Positions 1 to 11,700 of a DNA stretch of 64,000 nucleotides are shown here, in pieces (within the stretch, counting starts at the first letter, position 1; every line of letters begins with the position of its first letter). Position numbers and translations under genes: made by a program. Below the pieces are notes generated by a model. The model was not told where the DNA came from. It did no database searches and was given only the letters and a program-made list of their open reading frames with translations. Source of the stretch: Arabidopsis thaliana (Eukaryota; Streptophyta; Magnoliopsida; Brassicales; Brassicaceae); NCBI RefSeq assembly GCF_000001735.4, contig NC_003074.8, positions 11,222,101-11,286,100 on the forward strand. The letters are read 5' to 3'.

Positions 1-778
1 CTGATTTATGATAGGTTCATATGTTGAATTAATTACTAATTATGTTTTACTTTTTTTTAAAAGTCTAGCTGGCAAGCTCTCATGTGCTGATGTGTCAAGT
101 TATGGGAGAGAGTTGAACTTCCTCCATATATATAATTGTCTTAATAATTATAAGATGGATTCTCTAACTTTAGGATATGATAATGTGGGTGATTGGTTGG
201 ACTGTAATTGTAAATTAATTGCTGTAAATTTTTAGGTGCAGATGTGTTAGCTATAACCTGTAGATGTAGGGTTTTTGTTGTAAAATTTTGGATGTAACTT
301 AAGAAAAAATGATTAGTAATTATTAGTTATATCTAGTTATTATATAATTTTTAAAAATATTATTTGAAATAGTTAAATTAAAATCAGAAATAAAAGTTAT
401 ATTTTCATTTTTCTGATAGAATATATATATTATAAAATTGATATAAACATTAAAAAATATTACTTATAATATACATACGTAATGAGAAAATTTATTAATA
501 TGCCCAATATATTCTTTTATATAATATAGATGGTTATGTGTATATTTGTCATTGTTGTTTTCAGCTTATTATTATTATTTGTTGAAAAATATCTATTTAT
601 TTATTTAATAGTTAGTGTATATATATATATATATAGAGATAAAAGTATATAATATGTTATGATTGGATGAGAAAACAAATAAAAAGCTGAATATTTTTTC
701 TAAAATTTCTACAGGAAAAATAATAAGACTTTAAGAAATATTGTTTTTACAGCTTAAAAAAGAAAAAAATTAGAGGAG
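1..778. other. AT-rich intergenic sequence, no gene seen
   Basis: The longest reading frame here (near position 8) is 75 codons and has no recognisable domain. The rest is AT-rich with short TA runs near 420-440 and 617-636. I see no promoter or RNA gene I could defend. Confidence 0.6.
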
Positions 779-1438
779 TAAATGGTTGGGCTGTATCTTT
801 ATGATACAGCTCCAAAAAAACTTAAAGCTCTAATTTCGAACCAATCAAACTTTAGCTTTCCTAAAAAATCTCACAGCCCAAAACAACTTTTTTAGCTTTT
901 TTAGCTGTAACTTTTAAAATTTTTACAACACATTTTTTTGTGCTTTAACAGGTGTAGACATTTTTTTTATATAACAATATTTAATTCTCTATTTACAATA
1001 TTTTTATTAATATAAATAACATAAATAAAAAGTGACAGAATAATATATATTTCATTTAGTTAATATAAAATTTAATATTATAATATATATTTTCATCAAA
1101 AATTGTATAATAAATATATGAAACTTATTATTATTATTAAATATTTCATTTGTAATCATATTTTATATTGCAAAATTTTAAAATTCATAATATTGAACTA
1201 TCTTTACCAATTAGGCATTACTATCAAAATACCTATAGAAAAAAACTTACAGGTACAGCAAACATACTTACAGCAAACATAGTTACAGCAAAACAACTAC
1301 AGCAAAAATTCTATATCTACAGTCCAACCAATCACCTTGAAACTGTAGATTTTAAAAAAAACTTAAAGCTTGATTGACACATTTTAGGATTGTAGAAAAT
1401 TTTAATACTGTAAATGCTTTTTACAGCACAACCATTTA
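779..1438. mobile_element. Non-autonomous TIR element (MITE-like), about 660 bp
   Basis: The left end reads TAAATGGTTGGGCTGTA and the right end, reverse-complemented, reads TAAATGGTTGTGCTGTA, so the ends form a 17-bp inverted repeat with one mismatch. Inside, the words TACAGC and GCTGTA recur many times, most densely at 1250-1325. No transposase frame exists. The target-site duplication is not clear, perhaps only TA, so the superfamily is unassigned. The inverted termini are seen directly; the class is inferred. Confidence 0.55.
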
Positions 1439-2080
1439 TGCCCAATATAAGGCTTCATGGAGTTTTACTGGGAAGTCGACAAAGTATTTAAAACACATTT
1501 GACCCGGAAATAGAAGTATACCGGTTTTTAACTTCAGAAACGTATGAAAATATCAAAATATATTCTGAAGTAGTTACATATTTCTCCTCTTTATATGGAG
1601 TTAGCCATGTTCACTATTTAAAAGGAAGAGATATTTTTTTCTTTTATCAAACGTTTTAGATTAATAAGAAAGAACAAAAACTACACTCCACACGGGGAGG
1701 AAACGTTAATAAGCAAGAGAGCAGATTTCGCTAAAGCATCTGCTTCTGAATTGTTCAAAAGGAAGAGATGTTTATGTGTTTTGGTCAAAAATATCGCCGT
1801 TTTGTAAGATGTCTTTTGTGAATAGGATTGGGTGCAGTTTTAATACCGTTTGTTGAAGAAGCAGAATAAATGCGGTTCGTGTGAAACGCATGACACTGGA
1901 TAATGTGTGATTGTTACAATTGCGATGCGGATATAATTATATGAATATTAGCTAATTATTTTTAATACTTCAAGTTTCAGAATTGTTTTTAAAAATTGAA
2001 GAAAATGTGTAAGTTTGTGAATTTATTTATCTGATTTTTTTTCTTGTATTGAGAAAAAAATAAAAAGCAATATAATTGTA
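1439..2080. other. Intergenic sequence, nothing recognised
   Basis: Low-complexity AT-rich DNA with no ORF above background, no splice-linked exons and no clear repeat ends. Confidence 0.5.
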
Positions 2081-2290
2081 CTTAACCACACCAAAATGAA
2101 TAGATGCTAAACATCTGGTGGGCATTTTAACCGAACCGAACCGATCGAATCAACCGAACCTAAACTGATCCAAACCAAACCCAAGCTTAGATTCAAACCA
2201 TTGAATTGTGTTTTTTTCTCAACCCAAATGGGTCGGTTTAGTTCACTTTAAAGCTAAACCAAACCGATAACCCAATGTTTTTATTTAATT
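2081..2290. repeat. CCGAAC/CCAAAC-rich degenerate tract
   Basis: The words ACCGAACC, CCAAACC and GGTTTAG recur in both orientations. Such tracts are common near the ends of non-autonomous hAT-type elements in Brassicaceae. Related tracts occur here at about 5880-5960, 14430-14470, 29920-30370 and 47440-47800. The start GGTGGGCATTTT resembles the hAT-like GGGTGGGCATT end; assignment is inference. Confidence 0.45.
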
Positions 2291-3800
2291 AGTTAACTAA
2301 TAAATTATGTTGATTATATTTTAAATAACTAAATATGTAATTATTTTCATGGTTAATTTCAATTTTTCATTTTAAAATTACAATTTGAACATGTTGCTTA
2401 CTTTACTATATTTAGGTCGTTCGTTTTGTCGTTCCATGTAGTTGCGATTGCATCAAACACAAGGATATATGTTCATTTGGGTGCTGCAGCTACTTGCGTC
2501 AAAACGCTGCGGCGAACGCAGTGGAATCCGACGAATAATTTTGAATGCCGATTTAATTGAGCGGCAAAGATTAAAACGTTGTGACTAATTTAACAAATGA
2601 CTTAATTACCCATAATATCTTTAAGAAATCACAATAAAACTTAACCATAAATCCAACACATTCACGCGATATGAAATTATCTCTTCTTCTCTTTTACACA
2701 ATCTAAAATCTCTTTTTTTTTTACACGATTTGGATATGCTCGGTGATTTCAAAGTAAGCTCTGCGATTTCAAAGTAATAGGTTTTGTTTCTGAAGTTCCT
2801 TTCTCGATCCTGAAGAGTTTTTGAAGAATTCTCTGGTTGAAGTTCGCTGCTTAAATCGTTATCTTCGACCCCACTTGTTCTTCTTGAATCTTTATCTTCG
2901 ATCCCACTTATTCCTATCATGTTTGCCTTCTCTCTACTCTTTATTTTTTGTGACCTTGAAGAGCTTCAAAGCAACGTGTGTCTAATGATGTGGTTTTAGT
3001 TGATTTCCATTATGATTAACCAAACGTAGTTGTGTTGTAGTTGTTCATAGTTACATAGATTTGGGGGAGGACTCGTAGAAGAAGAAGGTAAAGAAGGAGA
3101 ATCACCCAATCCAGGTAGAAAAGCAAGGTAATTTCGTTATTCACAGCTATTGAATATTTTGGAAATTTTTGTTTGTGTTCTCTTAGTTTGTGTAGCTACT
3201 CTCAACTTGGTGGGTTTTTTTCTTCCGTTGAATCTATAAGTATTCATGGAGCTTGTCTTCTCATTGATTCATAAATCTATCCTTATTTGTGTTGCTTTGC
3301 AGAAAGTCTTCAAATTTGTTAAAGTGAATCAGTTTTCTTTTTTAGTTTTTGTGTTCTCTGTTTTTGTGATAGTTTTGATTTTGATTCAATGGATTGGTTT
3401 CTAATGAACTTTAGGACGAATGATTAGCCCTATTTATCATATGTTTGATTTTAACATCTGTATAAATGAGCATAGAGCTAAGCTTTGATTATGTGGATTA
3501 AGCTTGTAATAGCAACGATGACACTACACTACTTCATAAGGGATTCACATCAGAAAGATCATGATTTCTTACAATAGTAAAACAAAGAAAAATTTCATGT
3601 TGATGATAATGAAGAAGAAGAAGAAGAAGAAGAATTAAGAGGAAGGAAAAGAAGGAGGAGAAGAAGAAGAACATATTGCATATGAGCCGACCGGTGATAG
3701 AGTGATGGAAGCTTTGCGGGATAACATCACAAATAAATGTAATAAAGGTCTTTTACCTTGTTAGATATGTTTTTTTTTCCAATGACTTAGTTTATTATTT
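2291..3800. other. Intergenic stretch with a purine-rich, possibly transposase-derived segment
   Basis: There is no intact gene. Near 3608-3680 a GAA/GGA-rich plus-strand segment leads into codons reading roughly YEPTGDRVMEALRDNI. This resembles the acidic tail of PIF/Harbinger-type nucleases, but it is too short to assign. A 99-codon minus frame at 2621-2920 has no recognisable domain. Confidence 0.3.
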
Positions 3801-3802
3801 TA

Positions 3803-4880
3803 GGTTCTGTTTATTTCATTATTTAACATTTTCGTTCAAATTATCCATTTACATGATTTGAATGATGCATTTGAATGATGTTTGTAGTGTTTGTTTGATC
3901 ATTTGATATTTAATCTAAATGATGCATTTAAATGAATCTTTATTTGTTTGCTCATTTTGTAGTTCATCCACATTCTCATTTAGATAAAAATGACTAAAAT
4001 ACCCATGCTTTCATTTTGACAAATGACAAATAATTTTGCATTTGCGGTTTTAGTAGGTAAAACATGATATTATGGTTTTGGCATAAAAAATATTTTACGG
4101 TTTTAGCGAGAAAACATGATATTATGGTTTTGGCGGGAAAACATGATTTTGCGGTTTTGGCGGGAAAATATGATTTTGCGGTTTTGGCGTGAAAACATGA
4201 TTTTGAAGTTTTGGCGGGAAAACATGATTTTACGGTTTTGGCGGGAAAAAATATTTTACGATTTTGGCGGAAAAAACATAATATTACGGTTTTGGCGGAA
4301 AAACATGATTTTGAAGTTTTGGCGGGAAAACATGATTTTGCTGTTTTGGCGGGAAAACATGATTTTGCGGTTATGACGGGAAAATATGATTTTGCGGTTT
4401 TGGTGGAAAACATGATTTTACGGTTTTAGCGAAAAAATATGATTTTGCGGTTTACTAGGAAAATTATGATTTGGCGGTTTTGGAGGAAAACATGATTTAA
4501 CGGTGTTGGCAGAAAAATATAATTTTACGGTGTTGGTGGGAAAATATATACAATTTTGACGTAAAATAATAGTCCGTGATTTCCAATTTTTAATTTTTTT
4601 GGTGCAATATGTAATTTAAAAAAAAGATATTAATAAATTTTTTATAGAAATTAGTATTATTCCAAAGGTTATATTTGTCATTTATTCTTTTTGACTAAAC
4701 CATCTCCATCCAAATGGTCCAACCAAGTCCATCCAAATGAGTTTTAAAAATTTGCCTAAACTTACAAAGTCATTGAGATGAATCATCCAAGTGATTCATC
4801 CAAATGGTATGTTAAATTGTCAAAAACAAACATCATTTTTCATCTCCATATAGATGACCCATCTTGATGGAGAAAAAAAC
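3803..4880. mobile_element. Transposon-like block carrying an E2F-motif minisatellite
   Basis: The flanks of the minisatellite (about 3830-3965 and 4690-4870) are imperfect inverted repeats rich in ATGATTCATCCAAATG-like words: the left TGTTTGTTTGATCATTTGAT matches the reverse complement of the right arm loosely. No ORF with a domain is present; the apparent long frames are artefacts of the 27-bp repeat. It is best read as a non-autonomous TIR element that expanded an internal minisatellite. The exact termini are not resolved. Confidence 0.5.
4036..4560. repeat. 27-bp minisatellite built on the E2F consensus TTTTGGCGGGAAAA
   Basis: Roughly twenty degenerate units of pattern (GCGGTTTTGGCGGGAAAA + CATGATTTT) are present. 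The exact 14-mer TTTTGGCGGGAAAA occurs at 4128, 4155, 4209, 4236, 4317 and 4344, always separated by multiples of 27 bp. Intervening units carry variants such as GGCGTG, GGCGGA or GACGGG. TTTSGCGGGAAA is the established E2F/DP binding consensus. Whether E2F binds here is inference. Confidence 0.85.
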
Positions 4881-5640
4881 AAGGATCAATTATAGGATTG
4901 GCACATAAAACATCATCCCTTTGTAATATTAGGCTTTTTAGTATGCTTTACTAGATTAGGTACTTCTTCTCTTCTACATAGACAAAATTACCCTTTCTTC
5001 TATATGTTCTCTAAATCGATTGGATCTAGCAAGACAATTATCCATCGGTTACTGCTGATTCTCTTCTATTAAAATTCAATCCAAATCAGATCTATGTATA
5101 GATGTATTTATGTTCCTCGACGAAGCATGCGGTTATCCACTATAGCTTCTCTTCTGAATCTGTCCATGTACCTTATCGGTGAATCAGTTCAATCGACGGT
5201 TGCAATGATTCTGATCATCTCACGATAACAACATAAAAAAATCTTTGTCTCGACAGTTCTTGATCTCTCGATTATCTGAAATGAATCTGAATTTCTCAAT
5301 CTTAATTAGGATTTCATCTTCTCTCGATTTATGAAATTCCAAATTGATATTGATCATTGCTTTAGATTAAATCCCTTGGGTTTTTTATATACTATCCCTA
5401 TAGGGTTTAGTGTTCTTTTATAAAAAGAATATTTAATTGAATTTTGGGTTCACAGGAAAGAAGTTTTAGTGGTGTAAGCCGTCGGAAAAGATGGCGTTTG
5501 ATGGTGTAAAACCGCAGGGGTATTTTCGTCACTCCAAGTCACAAAAGTGCCTTGCCCCGTAAGACCATTGTAAAATTGCCTAATCTCGAGTTTTTTTGAT
5601 AGAAAGTGTCAATTCTTGTAAAAGCCCCAAGAAAACAGAG
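4881..5640. repeat. Dispersed repeat, family R1, copy A
   Basis: It starts with GGATCAATTATAGGATTGGC and ends around AAAAGCCCC. The same start (GGATCAATTATGGGATTGAC) and end (AAAAGCCCCC) bound a related segment at 48297-49050. A third, 5'-truncated relative lies at about 6120-6675. There is no coding capacity, so it is probably a non-autonomous transposon; class unknown. Confidence 0.6.
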
Positions 5641-6119
5641 TCTTAGTTAACGACTTTGTATTTCTTTTTTTTTATCACTTGGTGTACTACTTTTAGTTAA
5701 ATGATTTAGTTTACTATTTTTGTTTCAATTACGCTCATGATTTATCACAAAATTTTATTATTATAACTACATATTTAGCTAAAAATTAGTACTCACCAAA
5801 AAAGACTAAAAACAAATTATTACTAGCTAAACAAAAAATGTTATGGATTTGAATATATTTAAATTACATTTTTTAAAAATTTTACTAGACCCAAATAAAC
5901 TGAACCCAACCGAACCCAAACCGAATCTAAAGTTGAACCGAAATGCTCACCCATATCTTAACGCACCATGCACTCACAACTGAACCACATTTGGTTCTTT
6001 TTAGGGTAATATTAGGAAGTAGCCAAATTTGACATCATAATAAAGAAACTAACTATGTGTCGGATAATTTTGGTAAATGACTTTTTTTGTGGTGTGGTAG
6101 AGGTGAAAAAAAGACTCAT
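5641..6119. other. Intergenic sequence with a CCGAACC-type tract
   Basis: No gene is visible. Positions 5885-5960 carry CCCAACCGAACCCAAACCG-type words ending near GAAATGCTCACCCATA, the mirror image of the tract near 2110. The two could be opposite ends of one larger degenerate element, but I could not prove this. Confidence 0.4.
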
Positions 6120-6680
6120 GTTGAATAATTTTCTATATAGAGGAAAATTTAGAAATTTCCAACAAAATTCAGCAACAAACAAACAAATTAAATTGATTTA
6201 AACTTCAAAAATAAATAGATTAGGCAAAACCCAAATAAATCTCTAAACTCATACAACGAACCAACAAAATTTCAAATCCAAAATCTCAAAATCTCAAACT
6301 TTTATCAAATTTGGAAATTGTTTAAGCGTTCTTTATATTCTTATCAAATCGGTTTAATTATTTTGTTTGGGTTCCCATGTACTATCCTTTAGTGTATAGA
6401 TTTTTTTAATATTGGGTGTTTGTGATAAAAAAAAATCAAAAAAGAAATTGAGTTTTTCTGGTAATATTAAGAAGAGAAAGAAGCGATGAAGAAAGAAAGA
6501 AAGAAAAAGGAAAGAAGAAGGAGATTGAATGCAAAATGGTCATTTCGTCTAGCAGAAAATGTCTATCTCTATAAACTCAGCAAAAAATGTCTATCTCTAT
6601 AAACTCAGCAAAAAGCGATTTATTCAGAGTTTTTTTTTTTAACTTAAATGAACCCAAATCTATAAAAAGCCCCTAAAATA
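6120..6680. repeat. Dispersed repeat, family R1, copy B (5' truncated)
   Basis: Shared blocks with the copy at 48297-49050 include CAACAAAATTCAGCA, AGGCAAAACCC, AACGAACCAA and TTTTATCAAA, followed by a purine-rich GAAGAAAGAAAG stretch and AAAAGCCCC at 6664-6672. An internal duplication (TGTCTATCTCTATAAACTCA twice, near 6560 and 6589) is visible. Confidence 0.55.
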
Positions 6681-7189
6681 TTACATAAAATTCAGAAAAA
6701 ACCATGAAAATTTAAGAAGTGACATGAATTAAATAAAAATAAGGAAACAATAATTAGGCATTTGATCATGGTCACTGTGATATTATTACAGAGTCAGTAG
6801 TGGTAGAGAATATCCATACAGGAAAGAGAAGTTGACGACATAGATCCGGCGAGGGAGAGAATATGGCAAAACAGAGATAGAGAAAAAGAAAAACAGAGAG
6901 AAGACGAGAAAAAAAAATTATTTCAGTAATTTTATTTGCCTCTCCGATAAAGTATTATTACCTATAGTCATTTACTCAATTCTTTTCGGTTTCATGGTTA
7001 TTTTGTACATATTCCCTTCTTTTTACTTTTTAATATTTCACACCACTTACTTTTGTCTAGAGTAAAAAGTAAAACTTATGTATGAATGGGTATGAATAGA
7101 AGGAAAAAAATGATCCGCTCTTTATAACGTCCAATACACAACATACATTCAAGACATAAAAAATGAGTTTATGTTGCAAAAGTCAAAGA
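6681..7189. other. Intergenic sequence upstream of the copia LTR remnant
   Basis: AT-rich with no defensible gene. A purine-rich stretch (6830-6920) contains repeated AGAGA words. Confidence 0.4.
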
Positions 7190-7553
7190 AACACTTGCGT
7201 ATCAAATATTATATGGAACCCATTTGCATTTATTACTTACAGTAATATTTGTCTATTTTTGTGCTATATATTTGTTCTTCCATTCATTTGTAAACCCACT
7301 CATAGAAAACCAATGTAAAAGTTCTTTCTATTATTACTCTTTTTCATGATATATGAGTTACGATACAAAATTCTATTAAATTAAAACATGTTATCATCAC
7401 GATCACTCTGCCACCTTGATTTATATTATTATTGGAGCGCGACTCTGCCGCCCCTTTATTAATATAATGCTTTTATATGTTTGTTTAACGTACCATCTTA
7501 TTTGTTGTTTTAACTTGTTAATATGGATGATTTTAATCACCATAATTTACTTA

Positions 7554-9382
7554 GGGGGTGTATTGGAATAAAGATTTGGGGGTGTTTGGTGGAAGTTACA
7601 TATTTTGGAGATTTGGTTAGATTTGATTAAATAATTGGTGATTTGGTTAGATAGGTTAGAGTTGTTATTTAAAAAAAAAAAAATCATAGGTGATTTGGTT
7701 AGATTTATTAGATTGATTTGGTTAGATTTTACAACAACAAAATGAAAGAAAATCAACGATCATAATTCTTGGACTGGGTTAAACTCAAAATGCTCATAAC
7801 ATACCTTTCACATTCCATTTTATGTGCCTAATAAGACTCATAGAAACGTTCATATAATCTTAATAAAGCCAAAAAAATGAAATTATAATTCAATCAAAAA
7901 GCAAAAGAAAGCTCTTAGAATTATAGGTGACGTTCAGTCAGATATGTTGGTAATCAACACCTTCAAATCTCAAATCTCAACAAGCCAATAAAAAAAGAAA
8001 AAAAACAATCTAAAAATATATAACATAAAATGTTTATTATTATGATTCCATATTTATAACATATGTCCACATGTTTTCTGCTATTGTTGCTCTCCAATTA
8101 TTAGCAAGTACTCTTTGTTGTTCTTGAGTACCTTGACCCTCTTCATACGCTTATTTTTCTCATCGCCGCTTTCATCAATGCCATTTTCTTCGAGAACATC
8201 TTTCTTAGGAAAAACACATCCGAACGACATTCCTTACGAAGATAATTATGTAAAACAACACATGCAAATATTAACTCTGCTTGTGTCTTATATGGAAAGG
8301 GAGGTGCATATTTGAAGATAAGAAATCTTAATTTGAAGATTCCAAAAATCCTCTCTATTACGTTTCGCAAGCTAGAATGCCGATGGTTGAACAACTCATT
8401 TTGATTGTTGGGATCTTTTCCTTGTCCTCTAAAGTCTTGGAGATGATACCGAGTACTTCGAAATAGAGCAAAACAATTACGACAATTGGCGAATCCACAG
8501 TCAACTAAATAAAAAAATTTCTGTAATTTAAAGCACAAAATATAAGTAGGATAAAATACAAATTAATAACAAAAAAAAACTATTTTGTCATATTCTAAAC
8601 AAGATACCTTCAGAAACTTTTAATTTATTTGTGTTTCTTGTTTAGGCATCATCTAATACCTTTGAGTCTTGAGCTGAACCTTCCCATCCACTTAGAACAT
8701 ATATAAATTCTAAATCAAAATTGCATGCAACAAAACATTTTGTGATAATTGTCCTTTTCGATTACGGTAACTAGCTGTTTCTTTTCCTGTTATCATTGCA
8801 GGGATATGTGTTCCATCAATAGCGCCCACACAATCCTAAGAAAATAACAAACTTAATGGTTAAAATTTACAATACTTAAAAGAAATAAACACAAAAAAAA
8901 TAACCACGTACCTTAAAATAAGGATAAAATCTTGTGTTGTCTTTTATTTTCGTGGGCACTACAAGTGTAGGTTTAGCCATATAGCTTGGTGCAAATACAT
9001 TTAACACCTTCAAAATTGTATTAAAGCTCGTACTTATTGAGAATCTCGACCTCTTGAATCTATCTTGAGCCTGGATATACCTCAAATTTTGCCCAATGAT
9101 GAACAAAAAGGAAGCAAGCATTTCTTCAACTGAAACATTCATTGTATCTCTTAAACCCATCTTCACTTAAAATATACTGCATAATTTCAGGAATTCTTCT
9201 GGATACATGCGATACAAATGTCGAAAATGATCGCGATCTTCAACAAACATATTTTGTATGTATTCATGCCCAAGTCTAGTAGTTGGAAACTTGTGAAGCA
9301 AAATATCGGATTTTCGCAAGGATAGACAAAACCAGTAATAAAACCAAAATTTTTTGAAAATCACAGTTTCAATACACCCCCC
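7554..9382 (-). mobile_element. PIF/Harbinger DNA transposon with TTA target duplication
   Basis: The left end begins GGGGGTGTATTGG at 7554 and the right end finishes CAATACACCCCCC at 9382. These inverted termini fit the PIF/Harbinger pattern (G-rich start). The bases just outside are TTA on both sides (7551-7553 and 9383-9385), the 3-bp duplication typical of the superfamily. The element is about 1.83 kb and encodes a broken nuclease on the minus strand. The second (Myb-like) Harbinger ORF is not visible, so it is decayed or non-autonomous. Confidence 0.9.
8143..9364 (-). pseudogene. PIF/Harbinger nuclease (DDE transposase), frameshifted
   Basis: Pieces read from high to low coordinate: an N-terminal part with EYIQNMF..RDHFRHLYRM (9364-9167), a helical part (9166-8907) ending in a plausible splice donor, then DCVGAIDGTHIPAM (first D), SGWEGSAQDSKVLDD in a shifted frame (second D, about 8670-8710), and RNVIERIFGIFK (catalytic E, about 8340). 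The DDE triad is thus still readable, but at least one frameshift near 8720 and the absence of one continuous frame make it a pseudogene. Such enzymes cut and rejoin transposon ends in the nucleus. Confidence 0.8.
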
Positions 9383-9387
9383 TTATT

Positions 9388-9500
9388 GTTTCTATGGATA
9401 ATTTTTATCACCATATTTCATTTAATACTCTACTTCACAGTTTTAACATGGATGATTTTAATCACCATATTTTATTTAATATTTTATTCACCATAGTTTT
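9388..9500. repeat. Short tandem repeat around the Harbinger insertion site
   Basis: The word ATGGATGATTTTAATCACCAT (or a close variant) appears at about 7522-7545, 9396-9417 and 9449-9470. The first lies just left of the Harbinger element and the others just right of it, so the element inserted into a small tandem repeat in the copia leader. Confidence 0.6.
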
Positions 9501-9518
9501 ACTAATGTTGAGATACAT

Positions 9519-10411
9519 TTGGAGTCCCTTGGGATAACGGAGACTATAAAGGAGAATAATTCTTCGACGGCCCAAGAAAAGACAAAATCGGTGATCTTCC
9601 TTATAAGACAAATGGATGAAAGTGTCATATATGACTATGCACACATGAGAGATCCTAAAGAATTCCGGAAATATTTGAAAGATCGTTTCGATCACCAAAG
9701 GGACATCACTCTCCCACTTGCCCGAGACGAATGGCAAAGTCTAAGGTTTCAAGACTTTGACAAGGTAATGAACTACAATTTTGCCAAGTTGGGAATTGTC
9801 GCCAAACTGAGATATTGTGGTGAAACTATCACTAAATCTCAGATGCTTGAGAAAACGTACACCACGTTTCACAAAAACCACATTACTTTGCAACAACAAT
9901 ATAGGTTGCGTGGATATACCAAATTCTCAAATTTGATTGTGGCACTCTTAATAGCTGAAAAAAACAGTGAGCTCCTAATCAAGAATCACATGTCCCGACC
10001 TACCGGATCAAAGGCATTCCCTGAGGTTAATGCATTGGATGTTAAAAATCCGCTTAGAGAAAACAAAATTTTTTGGGGACGGGGCGCCGAAGCTATCACA
10101 GACGTGGAAGAGGCTTTAATCCACAAACCAGGAAGTCATACCAAAAGATTCGTCCTGAGCATGAATCGAAAGGAAAAGAAATCCAAGCAAATACTTTTCA
10201 AAAATGTGACAGTGCTTGTTTCAGATGTGACCCTAAGGCACATCGGTATCAGGTATGCCGAACTCCAGCACACCTTTGTGCTCTGTACAAAAAATCTGTT
10301 AAGGGAAAAGGAAAGGAAGTGAACCTTGCGGAACATTCTGAGGGTACAACCCACCTTGATGCTTCTGACTTTGCTAATGATCTCGATGAGGTTGTCCTTG
10401 TGGAAAACTGA
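9519..10411 (+). pseudogene. Copia gag polyprotein remnant (UBN2-like) with CCHC zinc knuckle
   Basis: From 9519 the frame shows the gag signature: LKDRFDHQRDITLPLARDEW, a LRFQDFDKVMNYN segment, a CGETITKSQMLEKT block and LQQQYRLRGYTKFSNLI. This is the UBN2-type gag found in plant copia elements. Near 10070 the sensible frame shifts: in the new frame a CX2CX4HX4C zinc knuckle (CFRCDPKAHRYQVC) follows at about 10213-10260. One frameshift therefore separates capsid and nucleocapsid parts. Retroelement structural protein; non-functional here. Confidence 0.75.
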
Positions 10412-10601
10412 AATTTCTATCGTGTGGGGCTCGAATTAATATGTCATAAATAAATCGACGCTTGCTTGAAATTTCCTAAGTTTGTGTGTTTGTATTACCT
10501 ATCATGTGTAATTATTGTGTGCTTGTGTTACCTATCATGTATAATTATCGGGTGTTATATGCTTGATTAATAAATTTATTTTCTACTTACCTTAATCGAT
10601 T

Positions 10602-11700
10602 ATGTTTATTTCAGAAATGGATCACATTACAAATGGAATGGTATCCAAGGCAAACCTTAGAGATATTTGCATACCGAATAGTGGAACAACACACACTATT
10701 CTAAAACAAAAAAAAAAATTCTCTCATTTGAAATCAACAAAAGTTATTGTTAACACAATATCAGGTCCCATAGACTTAATTGAATGGACCGGTAAAACAA
10801 ATTTTGCATTACTTAACGGGACAAAGTTCTCGATAAATAATGCATTATTTTTACCAAATTCAAAAAGAAATTTGTTGAGTTTCAAAGATATATACCTTCA
10901 TGGATATGACACTCAGTGTGCAAGTGAGAATGAAAAAAAGTACATGTATATCACTTCTGAAAAATTGGGAAAAAGACACGTTTTGGAAAAATTACCAAGA
11001 CTCCCATCAGGATTGCATCATACATACATTAATTCAATAGGATCACATCTTGTTATCAAAAGAGATCATGATGATTTCACATTGTGGCACGATCGCCTTG
11101 GTCACCCAGGCACCACGATGATGCAAAAAATTATAAAAAGCTCACATGGACATTCAATGAAACCCTAAGAGTTTTATCAAGAAAATAAAAGGACATGTGT
11201 TACGTTTTCTCTTGGAAAATTGATTATAAGGCCATCGACAAGCAAAATCGATAAAGAATTACCAAAATTCCTTGAACGAGTCAAATGCGACATTTGTGAA
11301 CCTATACACCCACCATGTATACCATTATATTATTTCATGGTAATGATAGACATGTCTAGTAGATGGTCACATGTTTGTTTGTTATCATCTTGAAATGTGG
11401 TATTTGCGAGATTTCTAACTCAGATAATCAAAACTAAGAGCTGAGTTTCCTGATTATCCAATCAAAGGAGTTAGATTAGATAACGTTGGTGAATTTACGT
11501 CTCAAGCATTCAATGATTATTACATGGTAACAAGAAAAAATGTCGAACATCCTGCACCCCATGTCCATAGTCATTCGAGGGAGAGCTTGTATGATTATAC
11601 TTTTTTACCTTACTGTGGTTTCTACCAATGGATTTTATTAGAAAAGTTTTAACGAGACAACATGAAAGATATCGCAAAGAGATAAATGACAAATGAACTC
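10602..11700 (+). pseudogene. Copia protease, GAG-pre-integrase and integrase remnant
   Basis: The 10602-11168 frame starts with a protease-like segment in which the catalytic D(S/T)G is NSG (Asn codon 10677-10679). A GAG-pre-integrase motif LWHDRLGHPG follows near 11083. After a stop at 11166-11168 the homology continues: DICEPIHPPC (about 11288) and further on, in another frame, RLDNVGEFTSQAFNDY (about 11474), both from the integrase core. Reverse transcriptase and RNase H are missing. A dead, 3'-truncated pol. Confidence 0.75.

Noticed and set aside
3994..4429. Long open frames on both strands over the minisatellite (86-139 codons)
   Set aside because: They arise because the 27-bp period is a multiple of three; the peptide is a repeat of one short motif and has no start context or domain.
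9462..9737. Minus-strand frame of 91 codons
   Set aside because: It is the antisense of the copia gag region, which has clear homology on the plus strand.
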